Part shown: positions 40,754 to 51,000 of the stretch, in pieces
Layout of the letters: each line of letters begins with the position of its first letter
Position numbering within the stretch: the stretch's first letter is position 1
NCBI RefSeq assembly: GCF_004770055.1
Contig: NZ_RQEP01000018.1
Location: 248,001 to 312,000, forward strand
Length of the DNA: 64,000 bases
Direction of reading: 5' to 3'
Source: Leptospira semungkisensis
GTDB taxonomy: Bacteria; Spirochaetota; Leptospiria; Leptospirales; Leptospiraceae
Translations under genes and position numbers: made by a program
Notes under the pieces: model-generated
Database searches by the model: none
Told to the model about the DNA's origin: nothing
What the model saw: the letters and a program-made list of their open reading frames with translations, nothing else

Positions 40754-43267
40754 CTATTTTTTACCAAGGACTCTTCGATTAAAATAAGTCTGGTGAAGAT
40801 AATACCTTCCTGTTTCTGGATCGTAGTGATAAAGGAACGGGTTTGTGGTGTCCGGCTTTTTCATCGTATATATCTCAAAGTGACCATGGGGTCCAGTAGA
40901 ATAACCTGTTGACCCGACTGGACCAATATTCTCGCCCTTTCTAATCTTTCCGTCTTTATATTTTGAATAATCGATTTTATCATAAATATGCTTAGCCGTA
41001 AAGAAATACTCTTGTCCATTAATAACCGCAGATGAAGTAACTGAATTACCGTTTGAGTGAATACCTCCTTGTTTTGCTTCTTCCGTAAGCAATTCAAAGG
41101 TGAGTTTGTCATTCTCATTGATTTGATTGTGGCGATCTAAGTCTGCCTGAGTAATTTCCTTTAATTTGATTACACTAACCTTAGTAACGGGGTTCGTTTC
41201 TGTCGTGATTTTCATGAAGGTATAGGAGCCATTATCGGTGCGCTTACCTTGAACCATTCCGACGTTATGCTGTTTAGTCACAGTGGTATTATCTTTTTGA
41301 ACGACGTCTATATCTACGTAGAGACTTCTACCGCTAGTAATCGATTTCTCAATGACCTTGAAATCAAGGTCATATGGATTGACAAATACATCACCGGAAC
41401 GATCCGTTCCTTTATGATCTGCACCGCCGGTTAACAGACGTTTCTTTTGAAATTCAGAGGTAATTGATCCACCGCCTCCTTTTGTGAACGGAATATCATC
41501 CACAGAATGCAAATATGCTTTCTCTTCTTTCGTTAATTTAATGGATGCAATTCCAACTTCGTGCGTCAGGTGATTTATCTCGATTCTCGCTGGGATTTCG
41601 TCTCCCATGAAATCATCACGTTCTACTTTAACAGACCCAGGATTCTTCTTAGCATATTCCAAGAAATCCTTTAAACTCATCTTATCGACTGTTCTTGCTG
41701 CCATTTCGTCTGCAGTAACAACTTTTGTCTTAATAGGTTTCCCAGTCTTACTATCAATCATATAATCAGGGACAAAGCTCTTTACCTTCGTGTCCCCTCC
41801 AATCGCGTCCGAATGATCTTCATCAAATGTTCGAGTCTTAATATTTGACAACCCGCTAATCATTTTATCAAAGTCAACCTTGCCGTTATGATCTACAAAC
41901 TCTGGCGCTTCGCGTTGCTTATCACTTTCACTCTTATTGAAATTGCTTTCCTCTTCCTCTTCTTTATGCTTAGTAGCCTCATAACCAGCTGCTTCTACGT
42001 TCTGCTTGGTCCTCTCCTTAGCATCATTCTTTCTATCCTGCTCAGGATCATTCTCTCTTGGTTCTTTAGCAGCTACACTAACGCCATCCTTAACCTTCGG
42101 ATCTTCTACGTGGCGATTGCGTCCTTCAGGACTTTCAATCGCAGTTTTAGACCCAGCCAAATAAGTCTGCATTTCTTCTTTAGATCTCGCGATCTCCTTA
42201 GAAACCGCTGACTCGTTCGCTGAGATCTTCTGACTTCTCTCTTCTATACGTGCCGACGTCTCAGATATTGCTCGCTGTGCACCCGCTACTTCGCCTGAAC
42301 CCTTAACGTTATACGCTGACTCTAATACAAAGCCCTTCCATCTCTCCTGGGCTATACGATTGCCGCTAAAACCTTCCTGAAAACCTACCTGACCCTGACG
42401 GAAACCGGATCTTACAAGCGCATCGTTCGTCAAACCACCGTTTACAAACTTGTCTATCGCTTGCATCTGATCCCTATTGAAACCTTCACCACCATTCGAA
42501 CCTTTTAATGCAGCACGAATCTCTTTGATTCCTGGGATATGATCTGCCTCCGAACTACGAATCGCACGAAGGAACATATTATTATTATTCTTAGCTAAAT
42601 CGACCTTCAGTTTAGCCTTATTTTGCTCTTTTTGAAGCTCGTTTCTCTCTGTATCTAAGTGTCTACTCTCAGATTCATAAGCGCTTAGGCGTTTGATTGT
42701 CTCCGTTACCTTGCCAACGTATTCCGGATCGTGTTGTAGTGATTCTTTATCGGATAAACCACTTCTTAATTCTTCTACTGCCGATCTAACTGCTCCAACA
42801 ATTCCACCCACATCTTGCGCATAATTATGCACTACAACTCCATGCTCTCCCACCAGATACGCATGTGTGTCCTCTACTTCTATATTGTATACCTTCGTCG
42901 TCTCTACATTGTAGTAGTGCACTCCTGTCACCGGGACCGTGCTGCCATCATGTAGTAGTACGAGATCCCCTATTTGGAGATCCATCACCTTCACCCAGGC
43001 TTTCTTCCCTACTACCCAGATCGGGTGGTTCCAGGTCGTATGGATCACTTCTTCTCCGTCTAGTTCTAGATCGAATAGCTGTGGTACTTCATGGACGAAC
43101 TGCTCTGTGACTTTCTTCTCTACGAAGCTTCCTGTCTTCTCGTCCCACGAGCGTACGATCTCTCCAATCTGGATGGTTTCTATGGATTTGAGGCCGTCTT
43201 TCGTCCAGACCGGTGTTCCTGCTGTGAAGCACACCGACACTGTCCACACTCCGTCTTTGATCGACAT
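40754..43267 (-). CDS. Cassette 4 toxin: HINT domain, helical linker, M23-type metallopeptidase
   Basis: An 837-residue protein. Residues 1-148 are a pretoxin-type HINT domain: Cys13, the TxxH block ending at His81, and the terminal His147-Asn148 followed by Tyr. Residues ~150-450 are a charged helical linker ending in a run of Glu. The C-terminal part carries M23 zinc motifs: His618-x3-Asp622 (DHKGTD) and His794-x-His796 (GPHGHFE). M23 enzymes cut peptide crossbridges of peptidoglycan. There is no signal peptide; the ORF is an orphan tip that lacks the long N-terminal delivery part. The first 1,322 bases are nearly the same as in cassette 2. Confidence 0.85.
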   Translation of the reverse strand: MSIKDGVWTVSVCFTAGTPVWTKDGLKSIETIQIGEIVRSWDEKTGSFVEKKVTEQFVHEVPQLFDLELDGEEVIHTTWNHPIWVVGKKAWVKVMDLQIGDLVLLHDGSTVPVTGVHYYNVETTKVYNIEVEDTHAYLVGEHGVVVHNYAQDVGGIVGAVRSAVEELRSGLSDKESLQHDPEYVGKVTETIKRLSAYESESRHLDTERNELQKEQNKAKLKVDLAKNNNNMFLRAIRSSEADHIPGIKEIRAALKGSNGGEGFNRDQMQAIDKFVNGGLTNDALVRSGFRQGQVGFQEGFSGNRIAQERWKGFVLESAYNVKGSGEVAGAQRAISETSARIEERSQKISANESAVSKEIARSKEEMQTYLAGSKTAIESPEGRNRHVEDPKVKDGVSVAAKEPRENDPEQDRKNDAKERTKQNVEAAGYEATKHKEEEEESNFNKSESDKQREAPEFVDHNGKVDFDKMISGLSNIKTRTFDEDHSDAIGGDTKVKSFVPDYMIDSKTGKPIKTKVVTADEMAARTVDKMSLKDFLEYAKKNPGSVKVERDDFMGDEIPARIEINHLTHEVGIASIKLTKEEKAYLHSVDDIPFTKGGGGSITSEFQKKRLLTGGADHKGTDRSGDVFVNPYDLDFKVIEKSITSGRSLYVDIDVVQKDNTTVTKQHNVGMVQGKRTDNGSYTFMKITTETNPVTKVSVIKLKEITQADLDRHNQINENDKLTFELLTEEAKQGGIHSNGNSVTSSAVINGQEYFFTAKHIYDKIDYSKYKDGKIRKGENIGPVGSTGYSTGPHGHFEIYTMKKPDTTNPFLYHYDPETGRYYLHQTYFNRRVLGKK

Positions 43268-43522
43268 CAGGCCTGTGTCTTCGAAGCCGAAGCTTCTTTT
43301 GATACTTATGGGCGCCTCCTCGCTTGCGCAAGGACCGGGCTACTTCGGGTTCGCTATTCGCTCATCCCTACGCTACTCTTTATTCAAACAAAACCCCTTA
43401 CTTAAAAAGCTTGGGACTAAAGCCCGCCGTATCCCTGGCGCGATTTGTAAAAGAGAACTTATTTCTTCTCTAACCTCAATCCCTCTTAGTTAGAAAATCG
43501 TTGTTAAAGAGCTTAACACTTC

Positions 43523-43540
43523 ACTGCACAATTGTGCAGT
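43523..43540. promoter_or_regulatory. 18-bp palindrome in spacer A leader
   Basis: Perfect palindrome ACTGCACAATTGTGCAGT, ~60 bases downstream of the predicted -10. It could be a protein-binding operator or a small RNA hairpin. Identical in all three spacers. Confidence 0.6.
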
Positions 43541-43597
43541 TGACCCCATTACTACGAAAGGCCCGAACAAATCCGTAGATTGAACGAGCCTCTTACT

Positions 43598-43627
43598 AAA
43601 TTAGGATGTTTTAAGGATATATGTCAA
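43598..43627 (-). promoter_or_regulatory. Predicted sigma70-type promoter of cassette 4
   Basis: Read leftward: TTGACA, 18 bases, TAATTT. It would give a leader of roughly 320 nt before the HINT ORF. Confidence 0.6.
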
Positions 43628-43651
43628 ATTGCTTTCGAAGCAATTTCTGGA

Positions 43652-43663
43652 ATATTCATTCCT
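43652..43663. repeat. 12-bp direct repeat, left of the glycan-binding gene
   Basis: ATATTCATTCCT here is repeated at 44458-44469. The two copies flank the 269-residue gene, which is absent from the same place in cassettes 1 and 2. Confidence 0.7.
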
Positions 43664-44465
43664 TCATTACAAAGCTTTTATAAGATCCCTCTGGCTCCAA
43701 ATTACCAATCTCAGCAATGCAGGCATGGTCCTTTACTTTTTTTCCTTCAATCACAGATACAATTTCAATCGCAACTAATGCAAAATTTTGTCCAAACTTC
43801 GATGACTTATCCTTATCTGCATCTCTCAATAGCTCCTTATATCTATCTATTTTAATCTCCTGATAACCAGGCTCAGAACTAAGCTTTATTGATTGACTGC
43901 TAAAATAATAAGCCGAGCTTAAAATTGCGGCACCATTCTGCGAGATTCCGATTTTCGTCGGTAGTAAGTAATGAATAATAATCTCTGAGGGGCGCGAATA
44001 TGCTTCAAATTTCTCCCTTCGATCTTGAACGCCGGGCAAAATGTAAAAATGATCCTTCTTAAGATCAATATAGCCCATTAGAACTTCACCTATACCTTTG
44101 CCAGACCCACCCGCACACCACATTGTCCCCGACAACAAATCTTGGGCTTTATAAGCGTTAAAACGACAAGTATCTTCAGCCCATTCATCGTATTTTGGCC
44201 CACTCTTTGCAGGAGCGGTCTTATTCACGTTAAACCCGGGACGATCAGGCCAATATGAACTCGCCCAAGTTAATCCAAATGCTGGTTTACCATGACCTGC
44301 TGTGTAAAAACTACCTGAAATCTTTGGAGCATCTTGCTTACTAAGGTTTCGTAAGGGAGTGTTGCTCTCCTGAGAAAAACAATCTACTGACTGCTCAACC
44401 TGAGAAAAAGCAGGAAACGCAACAACGCCTAAGCTATATATTATAAGCACTTTAAATATATTCAT
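43656..44465 (-). CDS. Exported NADase-type glycan-binding domain protein
   Basis: A 269-residue protein with a signal peptide (ends VVAFPAFSQ). Residues ~60-240 resemble the discoidin-like NADase-type glycan-binding domain common in Leptospira: an early ASSYW, then FNAYKAQDLLSGTMWCAGGSGKG with GIGEVLMGYI. It presumably binds a surface or matrix sugar. It overlaps the nuclease gene stop by 4 bases (ATGA) and occurs only in cassette 3, flanked by a 12-bp direct repeat, so it looks like an insertion into the module. Confidence 0.75.
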   Translation of the reverse strand: MNIFKVLIIYSLGVVAFPAFSQVEQSVDCFSQESNTPLRNLSKQDAPKISGSFYTAGHGKPAFGLTWASSYWPDRPGFNVNKTAPAKSGPKYDEWAEDTCRFNAYKAQDLLSGTMWCAGGSGKGIGEVLMGYIDLKKDHFYILPGVQDRREKFEAYSRPSEIIIHYLLPTKIGISQNGAAILSSAYYFSSQSIKLSSEPGYQEIKIDRYKELLRDADKDKSSKFGQNFALVAIEIVSVIEGKKVKDHACIAEIGNLEPEGSYKSFVMKE

Positions 44466-45454
44466 TCCTCTTCCTCGACTGAACTTCCAAGTTCCTGGTT
44501 TAGAAAGATACCAAACTTCATAATTGTCCCAAGATCATCTGCCTTGTTCGGAGAATAAAGAACATCCCCTACGTATCTACCGTAGATATCTTTACCTTTG
44601 CTCTTCACTATTACACTCCTACCTTTCGGAAGTTTCTTTTCTAACAAATGGAACAAGCTCTCCCCTTCTTTCGTACCAAGCTCTGCTGCCCATACTTTAT
44701 GTAGTCGGATTCTCTGTCTCGAGGTTAGATTAAAACCAAGGTTCAGTTGTATGATGATAGTATCTCCATCTACAACTCTCTCTACTTCACCGGAATAGAT
44801 ATACAGGCTGGCTTTCTCGGAATCTATCTTGGTAAAGACGGTTTTGCTGTTCTTCTCAGAAGCTTCCACTAAAGTATTCTCTTTAAATTTAGTTTTGTTT
44901 CCTAAACTCAAATAGCAATAGAACCCTAAGTCAAGACTCAGTTGTCCAGAGGTTGTTTTCACGATCTTGTAATGATTTAACTTCCCTGTTGGGCGATCCC
45001 ATCTAGGCGTTCTACCTTGATACAGTTCTCCCGATTCCCTTAGTCGAAGAACTAGTTCTTCTAAAGTCCAATTGTTTTGGATTGTTTCTGTTTCTAATGT
45101 TTTGCGGAGTTTAGCATCTTCTATTCCAGAAAGTATTCGGTAATAGCTCCAATTTAGGTCCTGGTTTAGTTTGGATTCTCCATATACTTCGTAGAATCTC
45201 TTAGCATAGAAAAGCATTCGTTCTGAGAAGCCACGTTTGAGTTTCTTCTTGAGTTGGATTGAGAGAACTTTTATCCAGCTACCTTTAGTTCTCTCAACTG
45301 GATTTAAGCCTTTCTCTACTTGGTTGAGTAGCTTTCCAAGTTCTCGATTAGCTTGTAATATATATGAATTCTTTCCAAGCGCTGTGTCTTTTCCCAGCTT
45401 CTCGTAGAGCTTTATAATCTTATTCGAAAGTTGAGTTAGATCCTTCTTGTCCAT
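44462..45454 (-). CDS. DUF1016_N-like plus staphylococcal-nuclease domain protein, cassette 3
   Basis: A 330-residue cytoplasmic-looking protein (no signal peptide). Residues ~20-140 match the DUF1016 N-terminal domain by eye (LGKLLNQVEKG, GSWIKVLSIQL, GFSERMLFYAKRFYEVYG, LNWSYYRIL). Residues ~215-305 are a staphylococcal-nuclease fold with Asp231 (VVDGDT), Arg250 (RIRLH), Glu258 and Arg293 (YGRYVG). The position of catalytic calcium ligand Asp40 of S. aureus nuclease is Trp255 and the next Thr is Ala. The ATG at 45454 is preferred to 45466 because the other copies start there. Near-identical copies lie at 53290 and 58896. Confidence 0.82.
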   Translation of the reverse strand: MDKKDLTQLSNKIIKLYEKLGKDTALGKNSYILQANRELGKLLNQVEKGLNPVERTKGSWIKVLSIQLKKKLKRGFSERMLFYAKRFYEVYGESKLNQDLNWSYYRILSGIEDAKLRKTLETETIQNNWTLEELVLRLRESGELYQGRTPRWDRPTGKLNHYKIVKTTSGQLSLDLGFYCYLSLGNKTKFKENTLVEASEKNSKTVFTKIDSEKASLYIYSGEVERVVDGDTIIIQLNLGFNLTSRQRIRLHKVWAAELGTKEGESLFHLLEKKLPKGRSVIVKSKGKDIYGRYVGDVLYSPNKADDLGTIMKFGIFLNQELGSSVEEEE

Positions 45455-45504
45455 ATCAAAAAGCATTCTTTGCCGGAAACGACCATTAAGGAGAGGCTAA
45501 AATA

Positions 45505-45534
45505 AAAAACTCCTCAGAAAACGGAGGAGTTTTT
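45505..45534 (-). terminator. Intrinsic terminator ahead of the cassette 3 nuclease gene
   Basis: Eleven-base-pair stem AAAAACTCCTC / GAGGAGTTTTT with an eight-base loop. It ends the immunity-gene transcript, so the nuclease gene must have its own promoter or depend on read-through. Confidence 0.85.
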
Positions 45535-45574
45535 AACGAAAAAAGGATATTATGCAAGAGTAATTTTCTAACTA

Positions 45575-46024
45575 TTAACGCCCTCGCCGACAAGCCTTTA
45601 CCTTTTTTTCATCCACCTCATTCACTTTTGCATCAAACGGAGTAAAGTGAAGATATTTTAGTGTATTATTAACACTTAAAATAAGAACGTAAGAATCAGT
45701 TCCACATTCTTCTAAGCCTTCTATCTTATCAAACTTGTCCCTATCTGAATCCAAGATGGGCGCATATATCTGCATAAAAGGTAAGACGTCCTTTCCCTTC
45801 TTCGCTCCAAAATAATAAAAATAGCCACCAAAAATCCCCTTAGAACGCTTTAGAATTAAGTAGGACAGCTTCTCTCCAGATACCAATGAAGTGTTTGATT
45901 CTTTAGAAACATATTCGATTGTATCTTTTATCTGAGAAATTGTAAGTATGAGGTTACCAAGATATAGAGTTGCTCCCAAAAGAACCAATACCAAAGCAAT
46001 TAAAATGGGGTTTGATTGTTTCAT
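45575..46024 (-). CDS. Membrane-anchored protein, candidate immunity-related
   Basis: A 149-residue protein with one N-terminal transmembrane helix (~8-28) and a periplasmic part containing two cysteines. The block KFDKIEGLEECG recalls the IETIEDCEME block of the nearby lipoproteins, but weakly. No family recognised. It follows a lipoprotein gene and its terminator and ends in another strong terminator. Confidence 0.6.
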   Translation of the reverse strand: MKQSNPILIALVLVLLGATLYLGNLILTISQIKDTIEYVSKESNTSLVSGEKLSYLILKRSKGIFGGYFYYFGAKKGKDVLPFMQIYAPILDSDRDKFDKIEGLEECGTDSYVLILSVNNTLKYLHFTPFDAKVNEVDEKKVKACRRGR

Positions 46025-46239
46025 AGAATATTCGATTTCCTAATGCAGAGATTTATTTTAATTTCCGAGCCGAGACTTCGTCATACATTGATGGCCTCTT
46101 CTTTCTTGTAGCCGGATCGAACTTCTCACTTGCAATTTGAAACGAGAAAAATCTCTTTAGAAAATACATATTGAGATTATATACTCGACTTTAAAATCAA
46201 TTTTCTTGCTATTAAACGGATTTTCAAGTGGAGAAGCAA

Positions 46240-46278
46240 AAGGCAACATCTCTCAAGCCTTTTGAGCAATGTTGCCTT
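46240..46278 (-). terminator. Intrinsic terminator of the lipoprotein gene at 46333
   Basis: Ten-base-pair outer stem AAGGCAACAT / ATGTTGCCTT with a second short stem in the loop; read leftward a TTTTG run follows. The rest of the 309 bases between 46024 and 46333 shows no gene. Confidence 0.75.
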
Positions 46279-46332
46279 CTTATCTAAACCAGATATTTAT
46301 TTCTGAAAACTTAACTCGAATAAATGATTTTA

Positions 46333-46977
46333 CTATCGTAAATTTTTGTAGCCGGGAGGTTTACAGTCCGGCCACTTGCGGTCTCTGGAATTTCCAGATT
46401 GTGTACAATCAGAAATTTCTCTTTCCATTTCACAATCTTCAATTGTTTCTATTTTCTTCACGTAAAACGATGCTTGTTTTTTCGTACCGTATGGGCGATC
46501 TTCTCTCCCAACGTAATCGGCCGTTGAATCAAGTTCATCATCTGGAAAAAAAAATTTAATCAAGACATCTCGTGGCCACGCGTTTACGTAACTCCTTTCA
46601 TTAAAGAAAAACCCTTTTAATATAGTTTCTCCAAGATAAGCCAAAGCAAACGAATTATTTCCATTTATAGCGTATTGAAGCGTAAGTATCCGATTAGATT
46701 CGAGATCTTTCATCTTAATAATTTTTTCAATAGAGTTAACTTCAACACAAGAACTAATATTATTTACTCCTAACTTTTTACTTAGAAATTTCGATTGAGT
46801 AAAACTATATATCCCTTTTATTGAAGGATCTGCAGGATTTAGCAATATAGGTGGCGAATTTTTTTCCACACTTACAGGCGCCTTACCATCAACCCCTACA
46901 TTTTTCTTTTCACCCGACTCACTATCTCTGCAAAATAGAATGCATATTACTACCGACACTAAGAGAAAATATTTCAT
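46333..46977 (-). CDS. Lipoprotein, candidate immunity protein of a decayed toxin
   Basis: A 214-residue lipoprotein: hydrophobic core then ILFC with Cys16. Its C-terminal block (IETIEDCEMEREISDC ... PDCKPPGYKNLR) is closely similar to the lipoprotein at 47370, which sits behind an intact Cys/His toxin. Its ATG overlaps the stop of a toxin remnant (ATGA), the same arrangement as intact pairs. It therefore looks like a retained immunity gene whose toxin has decayed. Confidence 0.75.
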   Translation of the reverse strand: MKYFLLVSVVICILFCRDSESGEKKNVGVDGKAPVSVEKNSPPILLNPADPSIKGIYSFTQSKFLSKKLGVNNISSCVEVNSIEKIIKMKDLESNRILTLQYAINGNNSFALAYLGETILKGFFFNERSYVNAWPRDVLIKFFFPDDELDSTADYVGREDRPYGTKKQASFYVKKIETIEDCEMEREISDCTQSGNSRDRKWPDCKPPGYKNLR

Positions 46978-47243
46978 TTCTTTTTCCTCGCTTCAATTGG
47001 GTTAAAATAAATTTTAAATACCTGCGTTGAACTATCGAACGGTATCTTGGCTCCGTAGTCTGCTCTGCCAGATCGACCGCCAGTATGGTTTAAATTAATC
47101 CATCCGACAGGAGTCTTTTGCTATTCGCAATAATGATTTGGAGTGGGCATCCCTACCCTCATCACCTATGCATATCAGGAACCTGCCCATAGCCATTTGT
47201 ATCATTATAAACCTGAATAACTTGACTTATCGAAAAAGGAAAT
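46974..47243 (-). pseudogene. Remnant of a Cys/His-type toxin C-terminus
   Basis: Translating leftward gives fragments that match the end of the toxin at 48044: QVIQVYNDTNG (intact: KTIQVYDDTNG), then after stop codons and a short disruption PNHYC (intact: ANHFC), then VGWINLNHTGG (intact: YGWVNYNHTGG) and IPFDSSTQVFKIYF (intact: IPFNSRTKVYKIYY). At least two in-frame stops interrupt it, and everything upstream (HINT domain and catalytic Cys) is gone. It ends at the start of the lipoprotein gene. Confidence 0.85.
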
Positions 47244-47262
47244 GAATACTATTTTCCTTCTC

Positions 47263-47302
47263 ATCCCTCCAAGATTACAAAGCGTAAGCTTCTTGGAGGG
47301 AT
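47263..47302. terminator. Hairpin after the lipoprotein gene at 47370
   Basis: Eleven-base-pair inverted repeat ATCCCTCCAAG / CTTGGAGGGAT with an 18-base loop. It lies downstream of the lipoprotein stop, but no T-run follows on the leftward strand, so termination is only possible. Confidence 0.4.
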
Positions 47303-47369
47303 AATGCCATATTTATTCTTGGAAGAATGACATTTAATATATGACAGTCTTTGAATTAGGGCACTCAAA

Positions 47370-48047
47370 TTATCTTTTCAGATTATTGTAGCCAGGAGGG
47401 CGGCAGTCTTTCCAAGGGCGATTCCTTTCATCACTTTCCCAGCAACCAGCAATAGCGCGTTCCATTTCACAGTCGATTACGGTATCTATACTCTTAACAT
47501 GTAACGGATATGGTTTTTCGAATTTTGAACCCGTTGAGTTACCTTGATCATACCTAATTAAAGGATTTATCTTTTCGCTTGGTGAAAAAAATTTCACATG
47601 AATCCCTTTTAGAATGTTACGCTCTAGGATAAAGATTCCTTTAAAGATTTCCTGATTTTCAAAAACGACCTGAAAAGAAGTTTCGTCAATAGGCTTTAAG
47701 TTTAAAAAGTAAATTGTGTCCTGATTTTCAAATTTGATTTTCAGTTTACCGCCACTGGGGTCAATCTCTGCACAAATCGCTCCTTTACTTTCACTCCTTA
47801 ATTTTGGGGCCCAAGTTTCCGAAAAAGAAATATCGTATACACCTTTTATAGAGGGATCTTTGAAATTTAGTATTTGAGGCTCTTTTGATTCAGATTTTTT
47901 TGTTTCCGCATTAAGAACACCTACACCGTTCTCTACTTCTTGACTGCTTTTCTCCGAATTACACCCATCTTGGCACGAGAAAGAAAATGATAAAAAAGCG
48001 AGACTCAAAACTAAATTCTTAAATAGCTTCAACTTACATAACCTCAA
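47370..48047 (-). CDS. Lipoprotein, candidate immunity protein of the 1,618-residue toxin
   Basis: A 225-residue lipoprotein with signal peptide and lipobox (SFSFSC, Cys25). The C-terminal block IDTVIDCEMERAIAGCWE ... DCRPPGYNNLKR is shared with the lipoprotein at 46333. The start is a TTG overlapping the toxin stop as TTGA, so translation is coupled to the toxin. A periplasm-facing immunity function is inferred from the lipoprotein signal, the coupling and the recurrence of the pair. Confidence 0.75.
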   Translation of the reverse strand: MRLCKLKLFKNLVLSLAFLSFSFSCQDGCNSEKSSQEVENGVGVLNAETKKSESKEPQILNFKDPSIKGVYDISFSETWAPKLRSESKGAICAEIDPSGGKLKIKFENQDTIYFLNLKPIDETSFQVVFENQEIFKGIFILERNILKGIHVKFFSPSEKINPLIRYDQGNSTGSKFEKPYPLHVKSIDTVIDCEMERAIAGCWESDERNRPWKDCRPPGYNNLKR

Positions 48048-51000
48048 TAATAAATTTTATATACTTTCGTCCGAGAATTGAACGGAATAATTTCCTTATA
48101 TTTTGCCCCACCAGAAGCACCACCAGTATGATTGTAATTAACCCAACCATAGTCCGTTTTCAGCCAGAGGCAGAAGTGATTCGCTCCGGGATTTCCATTC
48201 GTATCATCGTAAACCTGTATAGTCTTACCAACTGGAAATTCACGCAATTTATCTTGCAAGCTATCTAATGGTATTGGATTTACAATTCCTCTCAGTTCGC
48301 CTGAATTAACATCTAAACGAACCCCTCCAAAGTCATTCGAGCCTTCAGTCTCCATACCCCAAGATTTTGAATATCCGGGAGTATGGCCCAAATCAACTAC
48401 CGGGGCACCTTGGCTAAAACCTAAGTCTCCACTAATACCCTTATACGTATACCATTCAACAAAGCTAGCTTTGGTAACTTTCCCATCAACTGCTTGGAGG
48501 TAATTCGCGTAAGTTCGACAAATTTCGGCTGCCGCACTACTACCTAATTCCGGACTCCATCCAAATCGAATAAATTCTTCAAACTTTTTATAATTCTCCA
48601 ATCTTTGTGCCCGATCTGGAGCATCATGCGGAATCATAGGTTTTAAATCACCATTACGATACGCTTTTTGTAACAATTCAATTGCTACAGTTAATTGAAT
48701 GGCCGTTCCACCAACCCTATCTTGGGCACCAGCCTCAACACTATTCAAACGTTCCATGAATTCCTCTCTCGACTCACCAGGAGTTTGAGAAATGTCTGCT
48801 AAAGCACGAGTAGCAATTTTAATCCATTCCTCTTTAGGAATTTGGCTTTGTCGAGAAGTGTTCCGATTATTTGCAAGATCTCGGACTATTTCATGGATTT
48901 CCTTCATCTTTGCCCTATACCATGGCTCGCCAGCCTTGAAGCCTAAAACCGCCTGCGCCTTCATGCTTACATCGCGCATTAGAAGATCAGTATCTTGTCC
49001 AGAACTTCCAAATTCTTTCGGCTCCTTGTTAAACTTAGCAAAATCTCCAGTATATCTACCATCCTTATCTCTGGATTCGTAACCTAACTTAGTATAGGAA
49101 ATTTTAGTAGATTCGTAAAGCTTATCGACTTCTTTAATTAGTTTCGATTGTTCTTTGAAAGGCTCCGCCAACAAATTATCCCTTTCCCGCGCAGTAAGAA
49201 CTTTTCCATTTTCATCTGGCCTTTTGCTAGCCTCTGTAATCTCGTTAATCCTCTGCTTTAGATTGAAAAGTTGCCTTTCCATAATTTTCATAGAAGTAAT
49301 ATCATTTTGAGCTAGTCTTCTTTCTCTTAGAGCAGATTCAGAGTTATTTTCACTCCAAAGCTTAGAGATCGTATCCGTCATTATATTGCTAGCTTTTGCC
49401 TTCCGTATCCATTCGTTAGCCATTGCTTCTTTCATCTTAGGATAATCAGGACTAATCTCTTCACCTTTAGGCGTAATGAGTGATACTACAGCATCCTTTC
49501 CAGGCTCAAGAACAGTCTTTTCGAAATGACCAAAATTCTCCATAGAAAGCCTTTCCTTTACGCCATGAGAATTGGTTCTCTCATACACGATGCTTCCATC
49601 TTTCTCCACTGTCTTATAGTAAGAGTGCTCTCCCACTTTTATGACATCATACTTCGGATCCTTACTTCCGTATCGCATAGCTTCGATCGCATTTGATGAT
49701 AGATCAGATTTTTCAGTCGCTTTTCCTAAATCGAAAGCCGACTTATTGTTATCCGCAATTCGTTCTCGATCTTCCGCACTTACTTTAGTTACACCATCAG
49801 GCTTCAAATATGCAGATTTGCCATCTTGCGAAGTAAGCTCTAAGAGACCTTCCCCGCGAATAGCCAGACTTTCTTTGGAACCGTTATCAAGAATGCGTTC
49901 AAATACAACCTTACCGCTCTCGTCAAAGGTTTTGTAGTATGCATGATCTCCAATGCGAATCGCGTCTGTATTGTGATTTGCAGGATCATTTAACTCGGAT
50001 ACCGTTTTGCCACTCAATGGCCCTTGTGAATCCTTCGTTAATTTAGAAACTTCTAAAGCGGATTTATTTCCATCCGCAAGGGCCAATCTTCTCTGAGACG
50101 ATACCTCTGAACCATCTGGAGTTAGGTAGGTAACCTTTTCGCTCTTATTCCAACCAAATAAACCGGACTCCGTTGGTGTAGTAAGTTCGAAGACTCCTTC
50201 ACCTCTGACGACTAAATGTTCCTTATCTCCGTTTGCCTTGATTCGCTCGTAGACAACCTTACCATTCTCATCTACCGCTTTATAGTAAGCATTTTTACCG
50301 ATCCGAAGAACACTATTTTTATCACTGTTCGGGTTGTTTAGATCAGCCATATCCTTTTGAGATAAAGGTTCTTCAGCTTTCTTACTGAATTTAGCAATAT
50401 CAACTGCTTCCTTGTTTCCGTCTGCAATCTCTAAACGACGCTCTGGAGAAACCCGCTCTCCATTTGGTTTCAAGAAGATAGTCTCTTCTGTCTTACCAAA
50501 GATTCCAAATGGACCAACATCTCTAAGAGAAGTTTTTTCAATAAGACCTTCACTGCGAACGGCTACCTTCTCTTTAGAGCCATTCTCGAGAGTTCTTTCG
50601 AAACTCACCCTTCCTTCTGGATCCACAGATTTATAATATGCCTCGCTACCAAGTCGAATCACCTCATTCTTCTTGGAGTTCGGATTGTTAAGCTCTGCTG
50701 TCTCTTTTGCCGCAAACGGTTCCGAGAAATCCTTTGCAAAAGAAGCCACATCAACTGCTGACGGGTTTTTATCGGCTATAGCAAGCCTTTCACTCTCTGA
50801 AACCCGTTCTCCATTCGGACGCAGCAGATCTTTGGTTCCGTTCGCATTTGTGCGTTCAATTAAGCCAAGCTTAGTCAAACGGACAGACTCTTTCTCTCCA
50901 TTTATACCAGTCGACTCGAACCGGACATTATTCCCATCCGCTACCTTAGTATACAGCTTGTTGTCTAATTTTAAAGTGTCGTATTTCTTGTCCGAACCAT

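Larger units (their letters stand above)
43301..43636 (-). repeat. Inter-cassette spacer repeat, copy A
   Basis: About 336 bp, nearly identical to copies at 52934-53270 and 58539-58876. It begins where similarity to the full-length gene stops (just upstream of the FGFEDTGL codons) and ends at a leftward promoter. It contains an 18-bp palindrome and an AGGAGG 5 bases before ATA. Plus-strand ORFs across it repeat in all copies and look non-coding. Confidence 0.85.

Noticed and set aside
42865..43493. Plus-strand ORFs of 80-184 residues over the HINT start and spacer, repeated at 52740-53084, 58329-58713 and 63353-63954
   Set aside because: They are antisense to the conserved HINT-coding DNA and follow wherever it is copied; no ribosome site or domain supports them.
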